This document shows, piece by piece, positions 35,898 through 44,793 of a stretch of 64,000 bases of DNA. The notes beneath the pieces were generated by a model. It did no database searches. It was given only the letters and a program-made list of their open reading frames with translations, and had not been told where the DNA came from. A program made the translations under genes and the position numbers. The DNA is from Bradyrhizobium sp. RP6 (lineage in GTDB: Bacteria > Pseudomonadota > Alphaproteobacteria > Rhizobiales > Xanthobacteraceae), in assembly GCF_003837805.1 (NCBI RefSeq), contig NZ_RQIT01000012.1, positions 1 through 64,000 of the forward strand, in the 5' to 3' direction. Numbering within the stretch: the stretch's first letter is position 1; each line of letters starts with the position of its first letter.

Positions 35898-37157
35898 TCA
35901 GGTGTAGCCCTTGCTCTTCTTCCACTCAGCTTCCAGCTCGAAGATGGTCTTCCAGTCGCCGGCCTTGACCTCGGGCACGTACGGCTCCTGTGGGATCGTC
36001 GTGCCCCAGCCGATGGCGTAGCCGACCAGGGTGTGATCGTCGCCGCGCATGGTCACGGTGCCGTCGGCGCCGAACGGGCACTTGATGGTGAGGCCCTTGA
36101 GGGCCTCGGCGATCTTCTTGCCGTCGGCGGAGTTCGACTTCTTCGCGGCCTCGGCGAGGAACATCACCGCAGTCGCGTTCTGCCACGACCAGTTGGTCGG
36201 ATACTCGTTGTACTTGGCCCTGTAGGCATCGCCCCAGGCGGCGTTCTCCGGCGTGGTCGGGAAGGTCTTGATGTAGCGGTTGCCGGAGTGGATGCCCTTG
36301 GGCAGGTTCTTCACGACGGTGAGCGCGGTGTAGTCGGCCATATTGACCGCGAACACCTCCATCTGGCTGAACATCGCGTAGATGTTGGCCTGGTCGATGT
36401 AAGAGGTGAGATCACCGCCCCATAGGCAGGAGTACAGCGCCTGCGGCTTCGCCTGGAGTATCTTCGTCACCACCTCGGTGTAGTCGGGCTGGAACAGCTT
36501 TGGCCAGGACTCGCTGATGATCTCCACATCGGGCGCGAAACGCTTCAGGTAGAGGGTAAACTCACCTGTGGTGTCGCGGCCGTAGGCGTAGTCCGGCGAG
36601 CACGTCGCCCATTTCTTCAGGCCCTTGGCCTTGGCGATCGAGGCGGCGTAGCTGCCGCCGACGATGGAATCGTGGATTCCCTGGCGCACGCAGCGGAACG
36701 CGTTCGGAATGTGCTGCTTGGGATCGGCGGTGAGCGAGGACGCTTCCGAGCAGGTGTGGATGCAGAGCACGCCGAGATCGCGCGCGACTTCGTGCACTGC
36801 GAACGATCCGGACGACGCCTCGCCGTCGAGCAGCAGCTCGCAGCCGTCGGTGTTGACGAGCTCGCGCGCGACGCGGGCTGCTTCCTGCGGCTGGCCCTTG
36901 GAGTCGCGGATCACCATCTCGATCTGCCGGCCGGCGAGCCCGCCGGCGGCGTTGACCTTCTCGACTTCGAGCATCACCGCATTGCGCGAGGACGTGCCGA
37001 GCTGCGCGACGCGCCCCGACAGGATCGTCGGCATTCCGATCTTGATGGTCTTGGCTTGCGCACGCGCCACCCAGGGCGCGGCAACACTCATCGCACCGGC
37101 GCCCATCAGCGCCAGTGTTGAACGGCGGCTGATGCCCGGCGTGCGGGTCCTCGTCAT
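35898..37157 (-). CDS. branched-chain amino acid-type ABC substrate-binding protein
   Basis: A 419-residue periplasmic binding protein. The N-terminus carries a twin-arginine-like signal (SRRSTLALMGAGAM, cleavage after ARAQA). The mature protein begins KTIKIGMPTILSGRVAQLG, the type I fold of LivK relatives including those for amides and aromatic compounds. It is the first gene of livKHMGF and faces the CoA ligase gene across a 173-nt divergent promoter with a TetR-like palindrome. Confidence 0.9.
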   Translation of the reverse strand: MTRTRTPGISRRSTLALMGAGAMSVAAPWVARAQAKTIKIGMPTILSGRVAQLGTSSRNAVMLEVEKVNAAGGLAGRQIEMVIRDSKGQPQEAARVARELVNTDGCELLLDGEASSGSFAVHEVARDLGVLCIHTCSEASSLTADPKQHIPNAFRCVRQGIHDSIVGGSYAASIAKAKGLKKWATCSPDYAYGRDTTGEFTLYLKRFAPDVEIISESWPKLFQPDYTEVVTKILQAKPQALYSCLWGGDLTSYIDQANIYAMFSQMEVFAVNMADYTALTVVKNLPKGIHSGNRYIKTFPTTPENAAWGDAYRAKYNEYPTNWSWQNATAVMFLAEAAKKSNSADGKKIAEALKGLTIKCPFGADGTVTMRGDDHTLVGYAIGWGTTIPQEPYVPEVKAGDWKTIFELEAEWKKSKGYT

Positions 37158-37262
37158 TTTCCCCTCCCTCTTTCGGGTCGGCGTTTCCTGATCCCTGTCG
37201 GAGATCGTCTCGTCTCCGTGTCTGGAAGGATTTCAGAGGTAGGGGGGTGACGTCAAGCCAAA

Positions 37263-37287
37263 GATGAATTACGAGTCAGAATTCATC
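37263..37287. promoter_or_regulatory. candidate TetR operator between the liv operon and the CoA ligase operon
   Basis: GATGAATT-N9-AATTCATC, a perfect 8-bp-arm inverted repeat with a further GAGTC palindrome at its centre. It is 44 nt before the ligase start and 106 nt before the binding-protein start. A TetR regulator is encoded in the rightward operon, so autoregulation and control of both arms is the simple reading. Confidence 0.6.
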
Positions 37288-37330
37288 AGAGCAGGAAACG
37301 AGGCCGGCAATTGGCCCGAAACCAGCGCAA

Positions 37331-38824
37331 ATGATCAATCTGTCGAGCTTCATCGCCTTTCATGCCCGACGCACGCCGGAGCGACCCGCGCTGAAATATC
37401 GCGGCGAGGAGATCTCCTACGCGGCCCTTGATGCACGCGTCCGCAAGGTCGCCGGTTGGCTCGCCGCGCAGGGCATCGGCCCTGGCGATGTCGTCGCCGT
37501 CTTGATGAAGAACAGCGCGGCGTTCCTGGAGCTGGTGTTTGCCACGAGTCATCTCGGCGCAGTCTTCCTGCCGATCAACTTCCGCCTCTCGCGCGATGAG
37601 GTCGGCTACATCGTCGGCAATGCCGGAGCGGGCCTGCTGATCGTCGATGAGGAACTGGCGGCGAATGCCGCGGGCGCGAAGATTGTCGTGCTCGATGAAG
37701 CCGCGCAGCACAGCGTCATGCGTCGCGCGAGCGACGCTGCACCCGCGCCGCTGCATCCGCGCCAGCCATCTGACTTGATGCGGCTGATGTACACCTCGGG
37801 CACGACCGATCGGCCCAAGGGCGTGATGCTCTCTTACGACAATTTCTACTGGAAGTCCGCCGACCAGACGATCGCGCTCGGCCTCGGTGCCGAGACGCGG
37901 CTTCTCGTCGTCGGCCCGCTCTATCACGTCGGCGCGCTCGATCTGCCGGGCATCGCCGTGCTCTGGCATGGCGGCTTCATCCGCATCGAACGCAATTTCG
38001 AGCCGGAGACGGCGCTCGCGGCGATCGCGGAAGACAAGCTCAACGCCGCCTGGTTCGCGCCTGTCATGACCAGTGCGATGCTCACCTGCCCGACGCGTGA
38101 CCGTTACGACGTCTCCAGCCTGACATGGGCGATCGGCGGCGGCGAGAAGACGCCGGAAGCGCGCATCCGCGCCTTCTCCGAATACTTCCGCAGCGCGCGC
38201 TACATCGACGCCTACGGCCTCACCGAGACCGTCGGCGGCGACACCTTTATGGAAGCCGGCCGCGAGATCGAGAAGATCGGCTCCACCGGCCGCGCCATTG
38301 CCCATGTCGAGATCGAGATCCGCGACGAGGATGGCAAGGTACTGCCGCCGAACGTCAACGGCGAGATCTGCCTGCGCGGGCCGAAGATCACGCGCGGCTA
38401 TTGGAAGGATCCGGAGAAGACGGCCTCTGCCTTCTTCGGCGACTGGTTCCGCAGCGGCGACGTCGGCTATCTCGACGACGAGGGCTTTCTGTACCTGACC
38501 GACCGCAAGAAGGACATGATCATCTCCGGCGGCGAGAACATCGCCTCCTCCGAGGTCGAGCGCGTCATCTACGATCTGCCCGAGGTGCGCGAGGTCGCCG
38601 TGATCGGCCTGCGCGATGCGCGCTGGGGCGAGCGGCCGGTCGCCATCGTCGTGCTGGCTGACGGCGCCAGCCTCGACCTCCCTGCCCTCACCGAACATTG
38701 CCGTGCGCGGCTGGCGAGCTTCAAGGTGCCGAAACAGCTCATCGTCCGCGACAGCCTGCCGCGCAATCCAAGCGGCAAGATCCTCAAGCGCGTGCTACGC
38801 GCCGAGCTGGAGACGTCTGAATGA
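37331..38824 (+). CDS. AMP-binding acyl-CoA/aryl-CoA ligase
   Basis: A 497-residue ANL-superfamily ligase that activates a carboxylic acid as acyl-AMP and then the CoA thioester. P-loop YTSGTTDRPKGVMLS near residue 155, IDAYGLTETVGG, SGDVGYLDDEGFLYLTDRKK (hinge), and the C-terminal catalytic lysine in NPSGKILKR are all present. It begins a three-gene operon with a TetR regulator and a Baeyer-Villiger monooxygenase (4-nt overlaps). The acid substrate is unknown. Confidence 0.9.
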   Translation: MINLSSFIAFHARRTPERPALKYRGEEISYAALDARVRKVAGWLAAQGIGPGDVVAVLMKNSAAFLELVFATSHLGAVFLPINFRLSRDEVGYIVGNAGAGLLIVDEELAANAAGAKIVVLDEAAQHSVMRRASDAAPAPLHPRQPSDLMRLMYTSGTTDRPKGVMLSYDNFYWKSADQTIALGLGAETRLLVVGPLYHVGALDLPGIAVLWHGGFIRIERNFEPETALAAIAEDKLNAAWFAPVMTSAMLTCPTRDRYDVSSLTWAIGGGEKTPEARIRAFSEYFRSARYIDAYGLTETVGGDTFMEAGREIEKIGSTGRAIAHVEIEIRDEDGKVLPPNVNGEICLRGPKITRGYWKDPEKTASAFFGDWFRSGDVGYLDDEGFLYLTDRKKDMIISGGENIASSEVERVIYDLPEVREVAVIGLRDARWGERPVAIVVLADGASLDLPALTEHCRARLASFKVPKQLIVRDSLPRNPSGKILKRVLRAELETSE

Positions 38825-39462
38825 CGCAAGTGAACGCCAAGGTGACAAAGCTCAACCGAATCGAGCGCAACGCCTGGACCAAGCAGAAAATCTTCGAGGC
38901 CGCCACCAAGGTCGTGGGCAGATACGGCTATGCCGAAGCCTCGGTCGCCCGCATCACCGAACAGGCCGGCGTCGCGCAGGGCACCTTCTACAATCATTTC
39001 GAGAACCGCCAGGAATTGCTCGACCAGCTCCTGCCCAAGATCGGCCTCGACATGGTCGAGTTCATCCGCGGTCGCACCGGCACCGCGGATGCGGCACGGC
39101 AGGAGATCGCGCGGTTCTCCGCCTTCTTCGACTTCATCCGCGAGGTGCCGGAATTCTTGCGCATCCTCAACGAGGCCGAGTTCTTTGCGCCAGTTGGCTA
39201 TCAGAAGCATCTCGACAACATTTCGGTCGCCTATGTCCGCATCCTGCGCCGGGCTCGTCTTGCAGGCGCGATCGAGGATTACAGCGATGAGGAATTCGAG
39301 GCGATCGTCCACATGCTGATGGGTGCGCGCGGCTATCTCAGCCGCCGCTATTCCTATTCGGAAAACGGCGTCACCGCCGTGCCCGACCACGTCGTCTCCG
39401 CCTATCGCAAGCTGATGACGCGCGGCCTCTTCACTGCCTTCGGAGATCAGGACACGCCATGA
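38821..39462 (+). CDS. TetR/AcrR-family transcriptional regulator
   Basis: A 213-residue regulator. The N-terminal helix-turn-helix is near residues 20-65 (GYAEASVARITEQAGVAQGTFYNHFENRQELL); the rest is a helical ligand-binding domain. The start overlaps the ligase stop by 4 nt. It probably represses this operon and the divergent importer through the palindrome at 37263-37287, with a CoA ester or ketone as inducer. Confidence 0.9.
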   Translation: MTQVNAKVTKLNRIERNAWTKQKIFEAATKVVGRYGYAEASVARITEQAGVAQGTFYNHFENRQELLDQLLPKIGLDMVEFIRGRTGTADAARQEIARFSAFFDFIREVPEFLRILNEAEFFAPVGYQKHLDNISVAYVRILRRARLAGAIEDYSDEEFEAIVHMLMGARGYLSRRYSYSENGVTAVPDHVVSAYRKLMTRGLFTAFGDQDTP

Positions 39463-41369
39463 ACATCGAATCTCCGCACAAGCCGCTCGACCTCGCCTCG
39501 GCCATCGCCGAGGGCGATATCCGCTGCCTGCTGATGGTGCTGGTGCACATGAGCGGCGACGAGAAGTGGCTCGAACCGCCCTATCTGCCGAAGCGGGATA
39601 TTCGCCTCATCCCCGATCCCGAGGCCGGAGTGCCGCGCGACATCCAGGACGAGATCCGCGCCGCCGTGGTCAAGCTCTTCGCCGACGGCACACCGAAGCC
39701 CGTGATCACCGACCCCGGCGAGGAATTGCTGCTGAGGATGATGCGCGCCTGCCTCGGCGAGAACGTCGCGCCGGAATATGCGCCCCTGATGCGCGAGGAG
39801 ATGGGCTTTGTGGCCCGCGAGGCACGCTGGACGACGCGCCCTTCCGACAAAAAGCTTGCGGACCAGCACGTGCTGATCGTCGGCGCCGGCGTGTGTGCCA
39901 TCGCGCTCGGCGTGGCGCTCGGCCATCTCGGCATCCCCTACACCATCGTCGAGAAGAACGAAGAACTCGGCGGCACCTGGTGGATCAATCGCTATCCCGG
40001 CTGCGGCGTCGATACGCCGAACCACTCCTATTCCTATTCGTTCGGATCGCGCAATGCCTGGACGCGCTACTTCTGCCAGCGCGAGGAGCTGCTCGGGTAT
40101 TTGCTGAAGGTCGCCGATGAATACGGCATCCGCAAGCATCTGCGCGTCAACACCGAGCTGACCTCGTCGCGCTGGGACGAAGGCAGGCGGCGCTGGATCT
40201 CCACGCTCAAAACGAAGAATGGCGAAGAGACCTTCGAATCGACGGCGCTTGTCTCGGCCATCGGCCAGCTCAACGATCCCTCACGCGCCCGCTTCAAAGG
40301 CGAGGACAGCTTCAAGGGAATGATCCTGCATTCGGCATTGTGGTCCGATGACATCGACGTCGAGGGCAAGCACGTCGCCGTGATCGGCACCGGTGCCACT
40401 TCGATGCAGCTCGTGCCGGCGATCGCCGGCCGCGCAGCCTCGGTCACGGTCTACCAGCGCAGCGCGCAATGGGCTCGGCCCGTGAAGGGCTATGCCGACC
40501 CGATCAGCGAGGGCGCGCGCTGGCTGCTGGCGCATCTGCCGTTCTATGTGCAGTGGTATCGCTTCAACATGTTCTGGCGCTACGGCGATGGCCTCCTGCC
40601 CTTCCTGCGCAAGGACCCGGCCTGGCCGCATCCCGAGCGCGCCGTCAACAAGGGCAACGACCGGCACCGCCAGGAGCTGACGGACTTCATCCTGTCGGAG
40701 CTGCAGGGACGCCCCGACCTGATCGAGAAATGCGTGCCGGCCTATCCGCCCTATGGCAAGCGCATCCTGCTCGACAACAATTGGTTCAAGACTTTGAGGC
40801 GAGACAACGTCGAGCTCGTCACCGACGCGGTCGATCATTTCGATCAAGGCGGCATTGTCACCGCAGACGGCAGACACCGGCCCGCCGACATCATCGTGGT
40901 GGCAACCGGCTTCAAGGTCACGGAGATGGCCGCGCGTCTCAACATTTGCGGACGCGACGGCAAGGATTTGCGTCAAGCCTGGGCCAACGACAATCCGACC
41001 GCGTTCCTTGGCCTCACCGTGCCGGGCTTTCCAAACTTCTTCTGCATGCTCGGCCCGAACTCAGGACCGGCCCATGGCGGCAGCGTCATCTTCCAGTCGG
41101 AATGCCAGAGCCGCTACATCTCGGCATGTCTCGTCGACATGATCGAACGGGACATCGCAACGATCGATGTCCGCCAGGACGTGCTCGACGAGTACGTCCG
41201 CAAGGTCGATGCCGAGCACGAGGCGATGATCTGGACCCATCCGGGCATGAGCACCTACTACCGCAACAGCAGTGGCCGCGTGTTCTCGGCGATGCCGTGG
41301 CGCTTCGTCGATTACTGGCGCATGACGCATGATCCGGATCTGCGGCAGTACAGGCTGACGAAGGTGTGA
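39459..41369 (+). CDS. Baeyer-Villiger-type FAD monooxygenase (HapE-like)
   Basis: A 636-residue flavin monooxygenase. FAD motif LIVGAGVCAIALG at about 143, YPGCGVDTPNHSYSYSF, the fingerprint FKGMILHSALW (FxGxxxHxxxW) at 285-295, and NADPH motif VAVIGTGATSMQL just after. The 130-residue N-terminal extension and total length match 4-hydroxyacetophenone monooxygenase-like enzymes, which insert oxygen into aryl or cyclic ketones to give esters. With an importer and a CoA ligase it points to catabolism of a ketone-containing compound. Confidence 0.88.
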   Translation: MNIESPHKPLDLASAIAEGDIRCLLMVLVHMSGDEKWLEPPYLPKRDIRLIPDPEAGVPRDIQDEIRAAVVKLFADGTPKPVITDPGEELLLRMMRACLGENVAPEYAPLMREEMGFVAREARWTTRPSDKKLADQHVLIVGAGVCAIALGVALGHLGIPYTIVEKNEELGGTWWINRYPGCGVDTPNHSYSYSFGSRNAWTRYFCQREELLGYLLKVADEYGIRKHLRVNTELTSSRWDEGRRRWISTLKTKNGEETFESTALVSAIGQLNDPSRARFKGEDSFKGMILHSALWSDDIDVEGKHVAVIGTGATSMQLVPAIAGRAASVTVYQRSAQWARPVKGYADPISEGARWLLAHLPFYVQWYRFNMFWRYGDGLLPFLRKDPAWPHPERAVNKGNDRHRQELTDFILSELQGRPDLIEKCVPAYPPYGKRILLDNNWFKTLRRDNVELVTDAVDHFDQGGIVTADGRHRPADIIVVATGFKVTEMAARLNICGRDGKDLRQAWANDNPTAFLGLTVPGFPNFFCMLGPNSGPAHGGSVIFQSECQSRYISACLVDMIERDIATIDVRQDVLDEYVRKVDAEHEAMIWTHPGMSTYYRNSSGRVFSAMPWRFVDYWRMTHDPDLRQYRLTKV

Positions 41370-41408
41370 AGCAATCTGTCAGCACTGACTGTGAATGACG
41401 GAAGGCCC

Positions 41409-42524
41409 TTAAGCCGCAAGCCCGCTCTCCACCGGGGCGAACTCCATTCCGAGGCTCTCTGCCACCGCCTTGTTCGTGATCCGGCCGCGATGCACGTTCA
41501 GGCCGTTACGCAAATGCGGGTTCTCCAGCACCGCCGCAAACCCCTTGTTCGCGAGCATCAGTCCGAACGGCAGCGTCGCATTGTTCAGGGCCTGACTTGA
41601 GGTCACCGGCACCGCGCCCGGCATGTTGGCGACGCAATAATGCACAACGCCGTCGACCTCGTAGGTTGGCTCGGCGTGCGTGGTCGGATGAGAGGTCTCG
41701 AAGCAACCGCCTTGGTCGATCGCGACGTCGACCAGCACGGCCTCTGGCCGCATCGATTTCAGCATGGCGCGCGTGACGAGCTTGGGCGCACTGGCGCCCG
41801 GCACCAGCACTGCACCGATCACGACGTCGGCGGCGAACACCTCGTCCTCGACCGACTCGATGGTCGAGAACCGCGTGCGTATGCGTCCGGCAAAGAGATC
41901 GTCCAGTTGGCGCAAGCGCGGAATCGAGCGGTCGATCACGGTGACTTCCGCACCGAGGCCGGCCGCCATGCGCGCAGCCTGGGTTCCGACCACCCCGCCA
42001 CCGAGCACGACGACGCGCGCCGGCTGCACGCCCGGCACGCCGCCCAGGAGCAAGCCGCGGCCGCCGGCGGAGCGCTTGAGCGCGGCGCCGGCGGCCTCGA
42101 TGGCGAGGCGGCCGGCGACTTCGCTCATCGGCGCGAGCAGCGGGAGGTGACCGCTCGCGTCCGTGACGGTTTCATAGGCGATCGCCGTGCAGCCGGAGTC
42201 GATCAGGCCCTTGGCCTGCTCCGGATCCGGCGCAAGATGAAGATAAGTGAACAGGATCTGACTTTCGCGGAGCTGAGTCCATTCGCTCTTCTGCGGCTCC
42301 TTGACCTTCACGATCATCTCGGACCTGGCGAAGATCTCGCGGGCGGTCTCGGCAATGGACGCCCCTGCCCGCCGATACACCTCGTCGGACGCGCCGATGC
42401 CACTTCCGGCGCCGGTCTCGACCGTCACCTGGTGCCCGGCGGCGACATACTCGCGGACGGCGCCCGGGGTGAGCCCGACGCGATATTCCTGCACCTTGAT
42501 CTCCTTGGGCACACCGACGCGCAT
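41409..42524 (-). CDS. ald: alanine dehydrogenase
   Basis: A 371-residue NAD-dependent enzyme converting L-alanine to pyruvate and ammonium reversibly. MRVGVPKEIKVQEYRVGLTP, VKVKEPQKSEW (substrate lysine), TYLHLAPDPE (catalytic His), the nucleotide motif VVLGGGVVGTQAARMA and VDVAIDQGGCFE are all standard. I chose the ATG at 42524, with AGGA 7 nt upstream, giving the usual family length; a start 12 codons earlier is possible. It faces an Lrp-type regulator gene, as aldehyde- and alanine-catabolic genes of rhizobia often do. Confidence 0.95.
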   Translation of the reverse strand: MRVGVPKEIKVQEYRVGLTPGAVREYVAAGHQVTVETGAGSGIGASDEVYRRAGASIAETAREIFARSEMIVKVKEPQKSEWTQLRESQILFTYLHLAPDPEQAKGLIDSGCTAIAYETVTDASGHLPLLAPMSEVAGRLAIEAAGAALKRSAGGRGLLLGGVPGVQPARVVVLGGGVVGTQAARMAAGLGAEVTVIDRSIPRLRQLDDLFAGRIRTRFSTIESVEDEVFAADVVIGAVLVPGASAPKLVTRAMLKSMRPEAVLVDVAIDQGGCFETSHPTTHAEPTYEVDGVVHYCVANMPGAVPVTSSQALNNATLPFGLMLANKGFAAVLENPHLRNGLNVHRGRITNKAVAESLGMEFAPVESGLAA

Positions 42525-42641
42525 CCCGAGGTCCTTTGCCAACACACTGATTCCGCTCATTCATCGTAGCGACGGCGCCCGTTTGGTTTCGGGCAAATAT
42601 CCGCTAGGTTCGGCACGCGCGCGCCGGTTTCCGGCGCAAAA

Positions 42642-43148
42642 GTGCCCTTTCACGCTGGAAACCAAACCTTGGCCCTCGACCGGAAAGACCTCGCGATCCT
42701 CGCGGAACTCACGACCAATGCGCGAGCCAGCCACACCGAGCTTGCCAACAAGATCGGCTTGTCGAGCACGGCGCTGGCGCGGCGGCAGAAGGCGCTGGAG
42801 GATGACGGCTACATCCAGGCCTACCAGGCCGCGCTCGACCTCGCCCAGTTCGGCCTCACCACCACTGTGCTGGTTCGCATCGCATTGGAGAGCCAGAGCG
42901 ACGATGCGCTGAAGGCTTTCGAGGCGGAGGTGGTGAAATGCCCCTCGGTCGTGCGCTGCTTCCTGATGTCGGGCACCGACGACTACATCCTGATCGTGCT
43001 CGCCCGCGACATCCAGGATTTCGAGCGCATCCACCGTACCGAGCTGTCCCGCCTGCCCCGCGTCGCGCGGGTGCAATCGAGCTTCGCGCTACGCGAGATC
43101 GTCAACCGCGCGGTGCCGACCGTAGTGTTCGGCGAGACGAAGCGCTGA
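42642..43148 (+). CDS. Lrp/AsnC-family regulator, probable AldR
   Basis: A 159-168 residue regulator. Helix-turn-helix in LDRKDLAILAELTTNARASHTELANKIGLSSTALARR, then a RAM ligand-binding domain (VVRCFLMSGTDDYILIVLARDIQDFERI). The start is uncertain: GTG at 42642 or TTG at 42669. It is divergent from ald, the usual position of the alanine-responsive activator of alanine dehydrogenase; that role is inferred from position. Confidence 0.88.
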   Translation: MPFHAGNQTLALDRKDLAILAELTTNARASHTELANKIGLSSTALARRQKALEDDGYIQAYQAALDLAQFGLTTTVLVRIALESQSDDALKAFEAEVVKCPSVVRCFLMSGTDDYILIVLARDIQDFERIHRTELSRLPRVARVQSSFALREIVNRAVPTVVFGETKR

Positions 43149-43287
43149 CCTCGTCTGTCCGACCGAAGGAATCGGTCGGGAACCAAGCAAGCCGTCATCC
43201 GTTGGGCGCTATCGGCCAGCGGCGGCAACGCATTCTCGCGTCACTTCCCAATCTGCCCAGCTCGGCCCCTTCCGCAGGGAATAGAAG

Positions 43288-43773
43288 ATGGCCGACATTA
43301 CGATCCCCGAACGCATTCCGATCAACCTTGTCGTCAATGGCGAAAGGCGCGCGCTCGAGCTCACGCCGTGGACCACGCTTCTGGATGCGCTGCGAGACCG
43401 CCTGGAGTTGACCGGCACCAAGAAAGGCTGCGATCACGGCCAATGCGGCGCCTGCACCGTGCTGGTCAACGGAAGACGGGTCAATTCCTGCCTGACCCTC
43501 GCCGTCATGAAGGATGGCGCCGAGATCACGACGATCGAAGGCCTTGCCAAGGACGGCGCGCTGCATCCCCTGCAACAGGCCTTCATCGACCATGACGCCT
43601 TTCAGTGCGGCTATTGCACGCCGGGTCAGATTTGCTCGGCGGCCGGCCTGCTGGCCGAAGGTCGTGCGCGGGATGCCGACGAAATCCGGGAGCTGATGAG
43701 CGGAAATCTCTGCCGCTGCGGCGCCTATCCCAACATCGTGGCTGCGATCGAGCAGGCAATGAGCCGGTCATGA
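43288..43773 (+). CDS. (2Fe-2S) subunit of a xanthine dehydrogenase-family molybdenum enzyme
   Basis: A 161-residue two-cluster ferredoxin subunit. The plant-type [2Fe-2S] site is GCDHGQCGACTVLVNG with a downstream Cys, and the second site is CGYCTPGQICSAAGLL plus GNLCRCGAYPNI. This is the PaoA/YagT type, but no twin-arginine signal is visible, so the enzyme is probably cytoplasmic. It is the first of three overlapping or closely spaced subunit genes. Confidence 0.92.
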   Translation: MADITIPERIPINLVVNGERRALELTPWTTLLDALRDRLELTGTKKGCDHGQCGACTVLVNGRRVNSCLTLAVMKDGAEITTIEGLAKDGALHPLQQAFIDHDAFQCGYCTPGQICSAAGLLAEGRARDADEIRELMSGNLCRCGAYPNIVAAIEQAMSRS

Positions 43774-44786
43774 ACAACTTCCAGTATTCCCGCGCGAGCG
43801 AAGTCGCCGACGCCCTCCGCCTGCTCGACGCCGATCCCGGCGCGAAGTTGATCGCCGGCGGCACCAACCTGATCGACCTGATGAAGGAGAACGTCGAACG
43901 GCCCTCCCGGCTGATCGACATTTCCCGCCTGCCGCTCCGCGACATCGAGGAGACTGCCGACGGCGGTCTGCGCATCGGCGCCTTGGTGCCCAATTCCGAC
44001 CTCGCCTACCATCCGCTGATCGAGCAGCGCTATCCTCTGCTTGCCAGCGCCATTCTGGCCGGCGCCTCCGCCCAACTGCGCAACATGGCCTCGGTCGGCG
44101 GCAACCTGATGCAACGAACGCGCTGCGCCTACTTCTATGACACGACCACGCCTTGCAACAAGCGAAGTCCCGGTATGGGTTGCTCGGCCCTCGATGGCCT
44201 CAACCGGAACCATGCAATCCTCGGCACCAGCACGTCCTGCATCGCGACCAATCCCTCCGACATGAGCGTGGCGCTGGCGGCACTCGGTGCGCTCGTCCAC
44301 ATTGCAGGCCGCACCGGCAAGCGTACCATCGCGCTGACGGATTTCCATCGGCTTCCTGACGACAAGCCTCACCTCGATACGAATCTCGGCAGCGGCGAGA
44401 TCATCACCGCAATCGAGCTGCCGCCGCAGCGTTTTGCGCGGAACTACAGGTATCTGAAGATCCGCGACCGGCTGTCCTACGCCTTCGCCCTGGTCTCGGT
44501 CGCAGCCGCGGTCGAGCTGGAGGGTAACGCGATCAGCGAAGCCCGCCTTGCGCTTGGAGGCGTGGCTCACAAGCCGTGGCGAACCCCCGAAGCCGAAGCG
44601 GCATTGCGCGGCCAGGCGGCAACACCTGATCATTTCGGGCGCGCCGCCGACCTGCTGCTGCAGGGAGCAACCGCTCGCTCGCACAACGGATTCAAGATCG
44701 AGCTCGCGCGCCGAGCGGTCGTGCGGGCGCTGATCCAGGCCACAAGCACCACACCGCAATCCCAAGCTCGCAAGAAGATCGCATGA
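43770..44786 (+). CDS. FAD-binding subunit of a xanthine dehydrogenase-family enzyme (PaoB-like)
   Basis: A 338-residue flavoprotein subunit. FAD contacts are in LIAGGTNLIDLMKENVERP and ASVGGNLMQRTRC. The insertion RCAYFYDTTTPCNKRSPGMGC, followed by SCIATNPSDM, supplies four cysteines as in PaoB/YagS, where they bind an extra [4Fe-4S] cluster. The ATG at 43770 overlaps the small-subunit stop. Confidence 0.9.
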   Translation: MNNFQYSRASEVADALRLLDADPGAKLIAGGTNLIDLMKENVERPSRLIDISRLPLRDIEETADGGLRIGALVPNSDLAYHPLIEQRYPLLASAILAGASAQLRNMASVGGNLMQRTRCAYFYDTTTPCNKRSPGMGCSALDGLNRNHAILGTSTSCIATNPSDMSVALAALGALVHIAGRTGKRTIALTDFHRLPDDKPHLDTNLGSGEIITAIELPPQRFARNYRYLKIRDRLSYAFALVSVAAAVELEGNAISEARLALGGVAHKPWRTPEAEAALRGQAATPDHFGRAADLLLQGATARSHNGFKIELARRAVVRALIQATSTTPQSQARKKIA

Positions 44787-44793
44787 GGGCCCG

